Source: Pisolithus tinctorius | Lineage: Eukaryota; Basidiomycota; Agaricomycetes; Boletales; Pisolithaceae | Reading direction: 5' to 3' | Length of the DNA: 64,000 bases | NCBI GenBank assembly: GCA_024663395.1 | Contig: JANFAH010000070.1 | Span: 186,001 to 250,000 of the forward strand | In this document: positions 11,249-23,177 of the stretch, piece by piece | How positions within the stretch are numbered: position 1 is the first letter of the stretch | How the letters are laid out: each line of letters begins with the position of its first letter | Translations under genes and position numbers: made by a program | Notes under the pieces: generated by a model | The model's database searches: none | Seen by the model: the letters and a program-made list of their open reading frames with translations, nothing else | Told to the model about the DNA's origin: nothing

Positions 11249-12307
11249 ATGGCGCGTGCTGTCCCCAGATTGTTTCTCGTTCGTCATGGTAAGTCTATTA
11301 CATTCACCAGTTAACAGGCACTCGACCTCTGCCCAGGCGAGACTGAATGGTCTCGCAACGGGTTAGTTCTTTCGCTGGCTTTCACGTGCGCCTTTCTCAT
11401 GCATCTGCCCCTAGACGCCACGTAAGATCCATGCATTATTGTAACCACAACTGGATCCCGACTAAGTTACTGTAGACTGGGAGAACTGACATCTGTTTGA
11501 CACCCCACGGAGAGGCGCAGGTAAGAGCGCAAGCGGCAGTCCTTGTGGGAGAAGGACGTGAGTGACGTCCGTCAGTGGTCATCGAGATAATTCGTGCTAT
11601 GGCTTTTTAGGCCCCATAGATCCGAAGAATATTTGCACTGCTATAGTTTCACCCAGAATCCGCGCACATAGAACTTTTCACCTCCTGTTCGAGCATTTGC
11701 CCAAGTTCCCAGACCATCAGATCACAGAAGATGTTCGCGAGTGGGACTACGGGGAATACGAAGGCCTCGTGAGGCAGGAAATTGTAGTCAAGAACCCTGG
11801 ATGGGACATTTGGAAATCTGGGTGGGTATGAATTTTGTTGGGTGAGGTCATTTTCAAACAACGCCAGTTGTCCCGGAGGGGAATCCGTCGAGGAGATGCA
11901 GACCCGTGTTGATCGTGTAATTGCCGAGGTTTGAGGGTGGTTTTCAGACCCGTCGTTTTACTGACGGTAGCCAGGTCCGCGATTATCACCGCAAATGGTT
12001 TGAAGAAGGCGAAGGCAGCCGTGACGTCCTCATCGTTGCGCACGGGCACTTTAACCGTGCCATGATCGCCCGATGGAACAATTTTGATCTTGCACTTGGT
12101 ATCGTGCGATCCATGTACTGTCTCAAATAGCGGCTGATTTGCGAGTTAGGGAATTACTTCAGTGTCGAGCCGGGAGGGGTAAGGCCGCTTGCTATTCTTG
12201 AAAGCAGTTGACTGACGGTGAGATAGGTTGCAGTCATGTCATACAAGCATCATTCTCTTGATGAGCCTGTCTTGGATGCATTAAATCTGTACGCACACGA
12301 AACGTAG
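11249..12307 (+). CDS. SHB17: Histidine-phosphatase (phosphoglycerate-mutase fold), sedoheptulose-1,7-bisphosphatase SHB17-like
   Basis: Nine exons: 11249-11288, 11337-11361, 11415-11421, 11476-11557, 11611-11821, 11868-11928, 11975-12098, 12150-12178 and 12227-12307. They sum to exactly 660 nt (219 aa plus stop). The spliced protein begins MARAVPRLFLVRHGETEWSR, carrying the catalytic phosphohistidine motif RHG and the conserved NGRHTGRTDICLT. It continues IVSPRIRAHRTF, DVREWDYGEYEGL, GGESVEEMQTRVDRVI, VLIVAHGHFNRAM (second catalytic His) and MSYKHHSLDEPVL. The GEYEG block and the final LSY-like KHH-DEP block match yeast Shb17, which feeds riboneogenesis. Specificity for sedoheptulose bisphosphate is inferred from family resemblance, not shown. 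Exon 3 is a 7-nt microexon. Confidence 0.85.
11415..11421 (+). other. 7-nt microexon in the SHB17-like gene
   Basis: ACGCCAC lies between an acceptor (CCCCTAG) and a donor (GTAAGA). It completes a Gly codon and adds Arg-His, giving the conserved NGRHTGRTD block. Skipping it would shift the frame. Confidence 0.75.
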
Positions 12308-12442
12308 GGTGTGTAGATACTTGTGTAAATTTAAGTACATAAGGGTTGGACGGAGGGCGCCGGTTAAAAAGGTCAATCCTCGGCTACGCCTGTCCTTTTT
12401 TATTTTCCTCTGTAGTGTCTCTTTGATCCAGTACTTGTGATC

Positions 12443-15400
12443 ATGGCCGACAGCGCAGAGCTCCAGTCCCCCACGACAGACGTCGAAGGCTCCTTAGGAG
12501 CTATATCCGAAGCTGACGCCCCACCTCACAGTCAACACGAGGCGTCTGGCACGGTGGACGACCATGAGGACGCACAGGATGACCTCGTTAATCATGTCCA
12601 GCCTGATACCACGTTGGATGATAATGTGAAAGACAATGCTGATGACGCACAAACACAAGTCGAAATGCCGACTCAGACCGCACAAGTTACCGCTACGACC
12701 AAGAAACCTACCGGTGCTGCTGCCAAGGTTTCAACAGCAATTGGTAAGGACAAGCCTACCAAGGGTTCTCCCGTCAAACCAAGTCCACTTTCGCCGACTG
12801 TGAAAAAGGTGTGTAACGCAGTGCACCCTCCAGCAGTTTTTTCATTTCGGCCATGCACACGTTTAGGTTGCAAGTTCAAATGTCACGGCAAAGACAGCCC
12901 CTTCTAGCAAGGCCGCCACTACATCTATCACATCCGCTCTTTCTAAGTCGACTTCTACTACACCCTCAACAGTAAAGAAGGTAACACCCGCTTCCCCAAC
13001 GAATCCTTCCTCCAAGACCACAACCATGTCGTCCAGACCCGCTCCCCCGCAGCCGAGTAGGCGGTCATCTATGCTGCCGCCCAGAGCCCCCTCTGCTACG
13101 GGTTCTCCGTTGCCTCCCAAGTCTAGAACATCCACATTGTTTTCTGGGTGGGCGAGTTCGGCGTCATCTAAGCCTGCGCCTAGCGATGCCAATGCATCTC
13201 GTCCTTCGGTCGTTTCTCCCTCGGGTTCGACTACGTCTATTAAATCTGCAGCAGCACCTGCTCCGGCTCGTCCACGTGCCTCGGTCTCTGAAGCTGTCAA
13301 GAGAACACCATCCACATCGTCCAAGCAAGCTCCTCCAAGTACGGGGGGTGGGGTTCCGACGCGGGCCATGCGCACCGTTGGATCGATATCTTCAATTCGG
13401 GAGGCCCATGACGACAAGGCCCTTGTAGATGTCCAAGAGAAGGTCCGCAACCTCACTCCATTTCTATAGATAGCACTAACCAGGTCATATAGCTAAAGGA
13501 GGCAAATGAACGCCTTCTGGAAAAGACGGAGGCCATATCCCAACTGGAAAAACAAAAATCAGAATTGCGATTATCTCTGGACACCGCGTTGGCAGATGCT
13601 AAGGCCAAAAGTTCGGCTGTTGAGCAGCTCGAACAAGAGAAGCAGTCTGCAGAGGCAGCTCTTGCTACTGCTAGAGCTAGCTTGCAACGCCTGGAAAACG
13701 AGCATGCCCGTGACCTGAACCAACTCAACGCTCTCAAACAACAAGTACGTGTTTGTATCTTTCCATTGCGAAATGTCTCACCAGTCTCGCGCAGCTCGAA
13801 ATTACGAAACGGGCCGGCGATGACCAAACTGCGCTCATTGAAAAGCTTCAGGGACAAGTTGACACTCTCGCTTCCGAGATAGCGGTTGCTGAGAAGAATT
13901 TCGAGTCCCTCCGTGTGACAAGCGATCAGTCCTCAACAGAAGCCGCGGCAGCCGCTCAGGCGGAACGTGAATCTTTCCTCCGTGCCAAGGCCGACCTTGA
14001 CGCATTGCATGCAGAGATGGAGGCTCTCAGAACAACGCACGATATTGCTCTCCAAGATGCAGCTATCCAACTGACCGAAGCGCAACAGCGTGCATCTGAA
14101 GTGGCATCTTTGACTGCTTTGATCGAGGCCCTCAAGGCCGAAAGGGAGGAGAATGCCCATAGAATCTCCGAGCTGGAGGTCGAAGTTCTCGAGCTGAAAG
14201 AGAGTCAAGAAAATGCTGAAGACGAACGCAATAAGCTTATTACCAGTCTCAAGAAGGCGGAGGCGGACCTTGGACAGGCTCATTCAGCGTTGGAGGGACA
14301 AATCCAGGACGCCAATGCGAAGAAAGAAGAAAGTGCTAGGGAAATCGCCAATCTCCAACAAGCGTACGAGGAGAAGATAGCGTTACTCAAGGATGATTTG
14401 GCGAGTGCAATCGCAGAGATCGCGGACGTGAAGAATCAACTCGCAGCTGTCAATATCTCCTATGAGGAGATGAAAAAGGAGGCCGAAACTGCTGCTGAAG
14501 AGCACGAGCGACAACTGGAGGAGTCTGAGCGATCGTATCTTTCGAAGCATATAGAATTCTCGGAGGAGATCAAGAGGCTTAGTGCGGAGCTTGAGGTGCG
14601 TTGACGACTTAATTTCATGTGCATTGACTGAAGACGACCGTGCTCAGCAACAGGAGGCGAAGTACAACGAAAAAGTGGAGGCTGTGAAGGCTGAACTCGA
14701 TACACATCTCCAGGAGGCGTTTGAACGGGCGAAAGTGTGTCCTCTGCTATACAGACTTTTGGAATACAGGCTTACGCGATGGTGTGTAGGGGGAAGCTGC
14801 AGAGCTCCATGGCCAAGAACTTCAGGCTCTGCGAGCTGAATCGCAGGCTGCGATCGAACAGCTTCGTAACGCGCACCAGTCGTTTGTTAACGATCTCGAG
14901 GCTGAGCACCAAACCACCCTCGATTCGCACAGTAGTGCTCTGGAGCAGAAGCTTAACAATCAAGGCCTCGAGCTTCGTGCCACCCAAGACGACCTTACCA
15001 AGGCTAAATCTGCCTTGGAGGCTGCGCGCTCAGAGTGCGACAATCTCAAAGCCCAAGTTGAAGATGCTCGGGCTGCCGCTATCGTAGCATCCTCCAACGC
15101 AGACCAAGCAGCTGAGCTCGAGCGACTCTCCAAGCAGTTGGCTAGCGTGCGTGACGAAAACGCCATGCTGAACGATGTCCTCGCAGTGACCAAAGAGTCT
15201 CTCTCGGAGATGTCGGTAAATCACAGTAAAGAACTTGAGGAGGTTGCAAAGGCCCGCGTGGAGGAAGTAACTCGACTCGGCACCGAGCACGAGAAAGAAA
15301 TCAGCACGCTCGCTGCACAAAAGTCAGAGTTATCGCGCTCACTTGGTGACCTGGAAAACGAGATCGCAATGCTCAAGGCTCGCCTTGCTGCTGCGGAATC

Positions 15401-15922
15401 AGCGGCCGCTCCAAGGAGCAACGGAGCTGTCGTCCCCTCCACAACTAATGTGACTAGGGAGGAGCTCCAGAAGACCCACGAAGCGCACAATCTAAAGCTC
15501 CACGACCTGCAGGCGGAGCATGAACGTGTCGTCAGAGGGGTGAAACTCGAGTTGGAGACAGTTCAGAACCGCTTGGAGGAGGTACAGTCAGATCTCGCTC
15601 GGAGGAACATGGAGATCCAGTATCTCGAACAAGAACAAGAAGAAAGTCAAGACTCTATTACTCGGTATGTGAAGGTTTTTGGACTTCAAAGTTTGTTCGG
15701 TGTAGTTATCGCGCTGGCCGTGATATTTGACTTCATTTGAATACTTTTCGTGTATTATTACATGCACCGTCTTCGTTAACTTATGGCCCTTCTGTTTCAT
15801 TCACGATTTTTTTACTAACTTTGGGCATCCATCTCTGGCCTTGTATTGTGATTTTTACACGTTTTCCCTGCAGCTTAAAGGCCGAACTCGATCAATCACG
15901 CGCTGCCAGCTCTTCAGCATGA
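12443..15922 (+). CDS. Long coiled-coil protein with Ser/Thr/Pro-rich basic N-terminal region
   Basis: At least seven exons starting at ATG 12443 and ending TGA 15920-15922. The first ~330 residues are acidic, then Lys/Ser/Thr/Pro-rich (for example KKVTPASPTNPSSK and SRPAPPQPSRRSSMLPP), like disordered microtubule- or membrane-binding regions. The remaining ~700 residues are nearly continuous heptad-rich coiled coil (ANERLLEKTEAISQLEKQK; LQGQVDTLASEIAVAEKNFE; LHGQELQALRAESQAAIEQL; LELETVQNRLEEVQSDLARR). Introns at coil boundaries are canonical, and every splice keeps the coil frame. The last intron (15665-15873) is 209 nt, far longer than its neighbours. I cannot name a family; golgin, kinesin-associated or CLIP-like scaffolds are all compatible. 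No CAP-Gly, GRIP or motor motif is visible. Confidence 0.75.
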
Positions 15923-16845
15923 ATTCCGACCTCGCTTAACTCGATCTAACGAAAGCCCTCCCGCTGGACCAAAGCCTCGTGGAAAACGCGCGGCATCCAC
16001 ACCTCCTTCACGCTACGACCCATGTTCATTTGCGCTGTGAATCTCCAACGCCTCGTTGTACTTGGTCCCCCGTTCGATTCTGAGCGTCCCGATTTGGAGG
16101 GATCGCCCTTCCCTGGTATTTCCGTTCCTTCACATATGTTGCTATTGCGGCATTTTTATACAGTATCTTTTCACCTTATCGTATACCCGGTCATTGTTTT
16201 GAAGAAGTTATGCATGCATATACAATTCGGAGGACTTCTAATCATGAGCAGACAGGCCTTTATAATCTGACGTACTTCTCGCCGTTGCACCCACTGACTG
16301 GCAGTTTACACCTAAGGGTGGATAGAACAGTAGGTGGTGTTTAGATGGTCGAGGCTACTCTTTCAACCGCCCATCCCTATCATTCTTGGGTATGCCAACT
16401 CGGAACCAACGATGTATTTAGTGTATGTGAATTATACTTCACTACTGACATGTGACACGCCGCTCGTCGTTATTTCACGGCAAACGGGAACGATAGTCGC
16501 AGTGAACCACTGGCCCGGTGATTATTTCCCACAGCGATTGTAAACTAATAGCCTTCTGGCGAGAGGACGGTCGAGTGAACTCTGTTCCGGACAGTTTTAA
16601 CGCTCCAATCGTTCCGGTGGTCAAGTGCAAGTGCATCCATCGGGTCTCGGACACTGCGCTCGGCATTGTAAGTGATATGTCCGCAGAGCAGATCTCAAAC
16701 TACTGGGCAATCTGAAGTTCATCCATACGAGTTTCTGGTATAAATATGTATTAAAGCAGCGTTGCTCTACATGTAGTGAATTACAATCGTACATTACTAG
16801 CTACCAGTGAGTATTGGGAAGGGCGGGGAGGACGATTTCAGTAAT
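15923..16845. other. Convergent intergenic region, no gene seen
   Basis: About 920 bp between the converging coiled-coil and HLTF-like genes. A few short AT-rich open frames (up to 82 codons) show no introns or motifs. I see no tRNA-like cloverleaf with a GTTCRANYC box and no repeat. Confidence 0.45.
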
Positions 16846-19800
16846 TTACGTGCCAAACAGCTGGTGCAATTCCTCCATCCGCCGCTGTAATAGCTCAGCT
16901 TTGCTGACAGTCTGACCTAAAGTCATGTTGGCCAATTCTGTTTTCTTCCTTTGAACTTCCAAAAGCCGGTCTTCGATTGAATTTTCTATGATAAGCTTGA
17001 CGGTGGTGACAGGCCGCGTTTGTCCGAGTCGATGCTAGAAAAGTTGAAGCAGTCAGGAAGTGCAGGTAATTTTCAAGGCAGCGAATGGTTCACAATGCGG
17101 TCCACAGCTTGGTTCTCTACAGCTGGGTTCCTGCAAAACAATGAGTATCGGCCTATGAAGAGGTTCTGTGGCGCGCACCAATAAGGGTCCATCAAGTAAA
17201 CACGCTGCGCAGCAGTAAGGTTGAGGCCGACGCCGCCGGCTTTCAAGCTAACTAAAAGAACTTCACAAGTTGGATCATACTTCAGGGCATCCATTGCTCG
17301 TGTTCGTTCGTCACGTTTCATGGTTCCGTCTAGTCGGTCATACCGAATGCTTGCCGCCTCTAGGGCGTCTTCCACTCTGAAGCATAATGGGTTAAGTTGG
17401 AACCAGACACGAAGAGCGGATACGTACTTGTCCAACATTGAGGTCCACTGAGAGCTATGCAAGCAGTGATTCGCATAATTCAGCAACGAGGCAAAGGATG
17501 ACTTACAATACGACCGTTTTTGTCACATAATCATCCACACGCTTTCCGTCGCCATCCACCATTTGTACTTCGATGGACTCTGGGTCATAATTTGCAGAAT
17601 AGGGGTTCATCTTCGAAAACTGGATGAGATCCCCAAGTAGTGCTCTAACTTTGGTAGACGGCTGAAACTTCTCTATGCCAATACCCTTCTGTCTCTTTTC
17701 CCGTTTTGCTGTTTTCTTCCTCGGTGCAGACTCTTGTGGCGAGCAGTCTGGACGAACCTGAATAACATCTTGAGGCGACAGTTCTGTTTGACAGGCAGAG
17801 CAACCGTGGTACGCATCAGATGGGACGTCGGGCCAGCCAGGCCATATACATTGCCGGAAGCATGACAAACAGAACAGGTGTAGACAGCGGGTTAAGACCA
17901 GATACGGTGTTGAAGGACTGCTGGGTCTTGTAGGAGCACGGGATAGGACACCTCTGGCTTTCTTGCCGCGCTTCGGTGCTGAGGGGCCATCGACGTCCAT
18001 GCTCATTCCTCCATCGGTCATCTGTTCACGTTCCCCATGGGTACAAAGTTCCTCTCCGCATTCGACACATTGCGATGTCCCAGCCTCGCGGAGTAGCATT
18101 ACGATCGCTGCTGCATAATGTGAATTCAACCCATCACGTTCAATGGCGGCGACGATGTCCTCATAATTGCCAGGATCGGCTGACGCAACTTCTCCAAGTC
18201 CCTTGCCCTCTACAAGCTCGAAGTGGTCGCAAATCTGCCGCAGTCTCAGGATCTTCTGGAGAATACCAACGTAGTTTTTCATCACTTCGTTCTTGCTTGA
18301 GAGTTCGTTGAATTCTGCCTTGGATTCCCTGAAGAACTGGTCATAAATGACCTGTTCATGAGGCTCGAATTTCAAATAACGGAGTTCGTCGCGCCGAGGT
18401 GGGAGGCTGAGGATTTTCTTCCCATCAGAAGCTTTGGAGTCCTTTGTACGACGCAGTGTGATGCACTTCATGATAGTTTGCAGTCGTACGACTCCCAGTG
18501 ACTGGCCGTACTTCACCGGAGTACCGATATACTCCGTCCAGACATTCTTGTCATCGAGCGGGTCTAAGCGCAGAAACTTGATCAAAGCAAACACATCATC
18601 GAGCTTGTTCTGAACTGGTGTACCAGTCAAACAAAGGCGACGTTGAGCCATTAAATCGCACGAGGCACGGCTGCCAACAGTTGCTGTTTCTTTGATGGAA
18701 CTGCAAGGCTATTATTATACGAGAACAGTAGATGAAATGATGCGCGTACTGAGCTTCATCAAGAACAACTCTGAACCAGTGAATCATCTGCAATGGACTG
18801 GTGGCTTCAGTCGATCCACCTAATGTAAAGCACGATTTCTTCCGTTTCATGCCTGCCCTCTTGGGCTTAGCTCGCGTGACGCCTGAGTCGGTGTCATTGC
18901 CTCCAAGACCCCCATCGCTACTCCCGTCATCGTCTTCATCTGCTTCAGTAGAGACGGTCTTACGGTTTTGTCTTGAATATTCCGAAGCCAGGGTAGCATA
19001 TGTCGTGATAACAGCGTCGAAATCCGCGAGGAAAGCAATATCAGGCCGACGAGCATTTCCATGATATATGTACACCCGTAACGGCCTCCCCTCCCGCAGA
19101 CGATGACATTTCGCGCTGCCAGTCATTTCAAACTGCGTGGAAGGCGTTTGGGATGCAGGTGGTGTCGAACTCCCCGAGGCAGACACTGACACAGCCGCTG
19201 AACAGCTCACTCCGCCTCCGCCAACAACAAATACATCCCCTCGCCAATGCTCTCTGAACTGGTCTTCCCAGTTTGAGACCGTAGATAGTGGGCAAATTAT
19301 AAGTGTAGCGCGACTTTTCGCTTTGATGCGACAAGCTCGCGCGTACTCGGCTTCAGCCTTATCCTGTTCCTTCACTGCTTTCGCCTTTCCCTTGGAAGAA
19401 GTTACAGTGATGGTTTCGGGAATATCAGGCATACCCCAAACGCTGCCGGCAAAATGGGCCACGGACAGTATGTCCTCGTTCCGATTGCGCTCTGGGGGAG
19501 GTGGGGGAACCTCCAATGGTGAAGAGGCAAATGCATCGGCAGAATCTAATGTGGCAGCGATCAAGGAGACACAAGTTATTGTCTTCCCTAGGCCCATCTG
19601 CACCAAGTTCTTAGTAAAATCGAAGACCCCAAGGTAGACGACCGTACGTCATCAGCTAAGATAGCACTTCTAGCTTCCACTGGTTCTTGAAAAACCTCTT
19701 TTTGGGTGACAATGTGGAACCAGGACTGCTGTCCAGCGTGGGAATCAAATCTGGGCTGCCACAGGGACGAGTACCGTCCGTCGGAACAACACCTCTCCCT

Positions 19801-21215
19801 TTCGCGCTCAAGAAGAAAGGTAAGCGCTTTCTTCTGGTGGGGATAGAGTGGAGTGCCGACTTCGAACGCTAATTTTGGGCATAGATAAGTTTGAAAAGAG
19901 CACTGGGAAAAAGGGAGGTGGCAAAATTTACCGGGTTCAGTTTCAGCGAGTTCGTCGCCACTTTTTAAATTCTTGAACAACTCGTCGACCTGGCTTCTTT
20001 GAATTTCCAATGTCTTTCCCGACACTGCCGGAGTACCCCAGCGTGAACTACTACCACCAGGACCTGCGTAATGGACACGCCCAGACACGGGCGATTGGCG
20101 GAATCCTCCGAGCGGCGGGTTATGCGGATTGTAATAATGACAGTTGGCCAGCTTTGAGGGGTCTGAGGGATGATCAAGGTACAGGCCGCATTGGGACAGA
20201 AAATTGCCAACGGCGGTAATATTTCCTTTCGGTGTGTAAATGAGCATCTGCAAGGGCAATATAGGGGGCTGGTCGGTAGAAAATTAAGTGGTGCCACGTA
20301 ATAAGATTATGTTACACTCACATTACCGTAGTCGCGGCGCACTTTGGCATCCAGTCGGATGAGGCCTTTGCCTAGCATTGGGCCAAGCTGGGACGCAACC
20401 CTTTGTTCGACGACAGCGAAACCTTCTCCCTGGGGTGCTTCGCTTGAACCTCTGATATGCGGAGTCTTGATATGAATGGTTTCGGAAGCCGGAGCCTTTT
20501 GTGGGTTGTATTCGTACTGTAAACGAACACTTGCCCAATCACCTTCGGTTCGGGCTGGGTCCTGCAGCTGGATATAAGGCACTGGATAAAGGACCAGGGC
20601 TGTAACGGTAAGCTGTCCGATGCAAACAGGGGTCTTGGGCGGAAGATCATCAGACAATGCGGTGCACAAGGATGGATGCAGGCGCGGGGACAAAGGAGGA
20701 GAAGGAGAGTTTGTAAGGTCGATGATGTGATCATTAGGTTGCGTGAAGGGCGGCGGTCGACTAGGAACATTGTTTAACAATGCGGGCGGTGTCGGCGGAG
20801 GAAAATACGATGGAGGAAAGAGGCCCTGTGAGCGTGGAGCATGAGAAGTAAATGAGTGCGAGGCTGAAGGGCCTGCAAAGCTCGGTCGGAACGGGGTCGA
20901 TGGATGCCCCGAAGGGTACGACTGAGTAGGTTGCTGTGATGGGTGGGATGTGGACGGTGACACAGGAAACTTGGGGGTGTGGAAAGGCGTATGCTGGTGG
21001 TACTGCTGCTGGACTGCAGAGCGTATCGGGTCAAAGAACGTAGTCTGCCTGGGTGGCAAAGCGGTAGAATCTTGTCTGTGCAACGAAGAACCCTGCGTTC
21101 CAGCAGCAGAATGGCGCGGATCATCGTCATCTAGTGTCAAGTCTATGTGATTGGATTGGTTGAAAGGCGACAAGTTGGATATGGACGCCGAATGCGAAGC
21201 TGCGTCGGTAGCCAT
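16846..21215 (-). CDS. HLTF/Rad5-like SNF2 translocase with RING E3 finger
   Basis: Multi-exon gene from ATG 21215 to TAA 16846-16848, well over 1,100 aa. In order: a Pro/Ser-rich N-terminus with two SUMO-interaction-like motifs (HIDLTLDDDD and HIIDLTNSP); a HIRAN-like region (CIGQLTVTALVLYPVPY to RLDAKVRRDYGN, then GNFLSQCGLYL); the HLTF-type linker QVDELFKNLKSGDEL and TPLYPHQKKALTFLLERE; SNF2 motif I (GLGKT), ICPLSTVSNW, DEAH (restored by a 3' splice before SIK), LCLTGTPVQNKL; a RING (CVEC, CLHLFCLSC, CSAC) embedded between the helicase lobes; and the C-lobe (YDRLDGTMKRDER, LLVSLKAGGVGLNLTAA, HRLGQTRPV). These proteins remodel stalled forks and polyubiquitinate PCNA. Long inserts interrupt both the first RecA lobe and the RING. 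Orthology to Rad5 versus HLTF is not resolved. Confidence 0.88.
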
Positions 21216-21733
21216 TGCTCATGGATGGTGGGGCGAACTAGCGGTAGCTGGTCTTGCAGTGGTGTCAGCGCTAATGACGAGGCCGACTTCTTACCTGCCT
21301 CAACAACTTTGTACCAAGTCCAGCATAAACGACACCCGTATAAGTGTAATTACCGGATGTCCTCGACCCAGCCGCATCTGAGTCAGCAGACTACATACAC
21401 GGATCATGTGTTCACAGCAACTCTACGTATGTATATACACTGTACAGCAAATTACTAGTAAAATGCCTTCCCTGTGAAATCCTCCCGCAACTAGTAACTG
21501 TGCTTCAACAGACTCATCCGTGAATGTCAGAAACCTTCCTTTCGCACAGTGGTGCTTTCCAGGTATTCCGCAGTCACATTCCCTGTGTGAGAGAGAACGA
21601 GACTGCGAAGCACTCGGAGAGAACTAATATGGGAACCTCCCGGCATCTAAACACTCACACATAGGCTCATCCTCATCCCCGCCGTCAACCTCCTTATGCC
21701 ATGCGGATAAGTACTATCTCGTAGATGGAATCA
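21216..21733. other. Intergenic between HLTF-like and RNase III-like genes
   Basis: 518 bp. It should include the HLTF-like promoter and the 3' UTR of the RNase III-like gene. No coding or repeat signal was recognised. Confidence 0.45.
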
Positions 21734-22906
21734 CTAGTACGCACGGGGTGCCCAGCCCATTGCAAAGTATGCCGTTCTAGCAGCTTGCTCTTTTGCAAGC
21801 TGCTTACTAGACCCAGTTCCCTTGCCCTTTTCTATCCCGTTCACTTCGTGGATCGGTCACTTTGAGAACCACAAACTCGATCTGAGGTGTAACTAGCTTA
21901 CCTTTACAAATCACATGCCATCTTCCTGCGTGGGGAGGACCAGCAAACGTCGCGGGATATTCAACACTCATCCCCCGCTGTGCGGCTGTTTGGTTAAACA
22001 ATGGTAAGAATGCCAGACTCGGTTGGGCAGGTGCAAGAGGATTTGGGGGGAAAGGTGGCATAGAGGGTATAGGAGGCGGCGGCGGCGGTATCGGCGGTGG
22101 AGCACTGGAAGGCGGGGCAGGTTGACTAGAATAAGGATTATATATGGATTTCATTGGGACGTCGACACTTGATTTGCCAAGAGGAGCAAAATTCGGTGAA
22201 AAGCTAAAAGGTCCCTGTGGAGCTCCCTCGACTTTCATTCGTTTTCCAGCTTGCTCTTCAGAACCATCATATCCAAAATCAATGGCTGGAAATTCGTCCA
22301 TTACGTTAGCGGTGACTTGGAAAAGCATCCTGATCCACTTCTGAACGTCGGGGAGTCCATGTTCTTCAAAAGCAGCAGCGAGATACGCAAGAAATAACGT
22401 TCGTCCATGCTTAATACCGGTATCATGTTCCGTAACTTAATCCTTGTGATGATTATGGTGAGATGCTCACCTCAGGCTCATCCACCGAGGATCGGAAGGA
22501 AGGATCGTACCGCAACTCATCTCGTAAGCGGTATAACCTCGACCAAAAATCGATGACCTCGTCGGATAGCAACGTTCGTCTCAAGACCTTCTAAGAATTA
22601 CCAAGCCAGCCCCCCATGCTTAACGGCACCTCGACTCACCTCGATGTTTTCATTCTTGAGTTTTGGTTTCCTGGAGAACAACAAATGTGTGGTGACCATG
22701 TCCAGAACATGTTGTCCTAAGATAGTTAGACGCTCGTTGTCGTCGTACGTCGCGTGGCAAGCGAGTCGAAGTGATTTATGCGTAAACACCGCGAGCACGG
22801 GCATGCCGGAGAGTTTGGGCAGTGGTGGGAGCCCCGGAAAGCCATCATAGGTTACGGAGTGGTGTCGCTTGCGGGAAATGTAGCTCACGTTGGGCTCTGA
22901 AGACAT
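21734..22906 (-). CDS. Catalytically degenerate RNase III-fold protein with C-terminal dsRNA-binding domain
   Basis: Four exons on the minus strand; ATG at 22904-22906, TAG at 21734-21736. The N-terminus (residues ~25-190) follows the RNase III fold: VFTHKSLR, then NERLTILGQHVLDMV at the signature helix and KHGRTLFLAYLAAAFEEHGL at the second catalytic helix. The normal ERLEFLGD and D..EA positions read T/Q and non-acidic residues, so cleavage is unlikely. A Pro-rich linker (PPIPPPPPPIPSM) leads to a C-terminal dsRBD: FLPLFNQTAAQRGMSVEYPA, GPPHAGRWHVICK and GKGTGSSKQLAKEQAARTAY. A 70-nt intron inside the dsRBD (donor GTAAGC, acceptor ATAG) is required to reach the last block. The mitochondrial ribosomal mL44 architecture is similar, but no mitochondrial presequence is evident. 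Confidence 0.75.
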
Positions 22907-23177
22907 ATCGGTTTCCACAGTTGATGGATCGGCGATATGACTTCGGAGTCGGGGTGTGAGTACCATCAAGACAATGAGGCGCGGAACTACTTCTACGCAA
23001 GTCTTGAGAGAACTCCACCTATATATTGGCATATTTGTCAACCACCTGCTATATTTCAAAAGCAGTGACTCGCTTATTGACGCCTGTAATTAATAACATG
23101 CTGTACGCTATGTCTGGTGCTCTATATTACACTGGAGTCAAGACTGGGGTGAGCCGTCCCTTTCCTAGAGAGGCTTA

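Noticed and set aside
16022..16715. Small plus-strand frames in the convergent gap
   Set aside because: Short, no intron logic, no recognisable residues; treated as chance.
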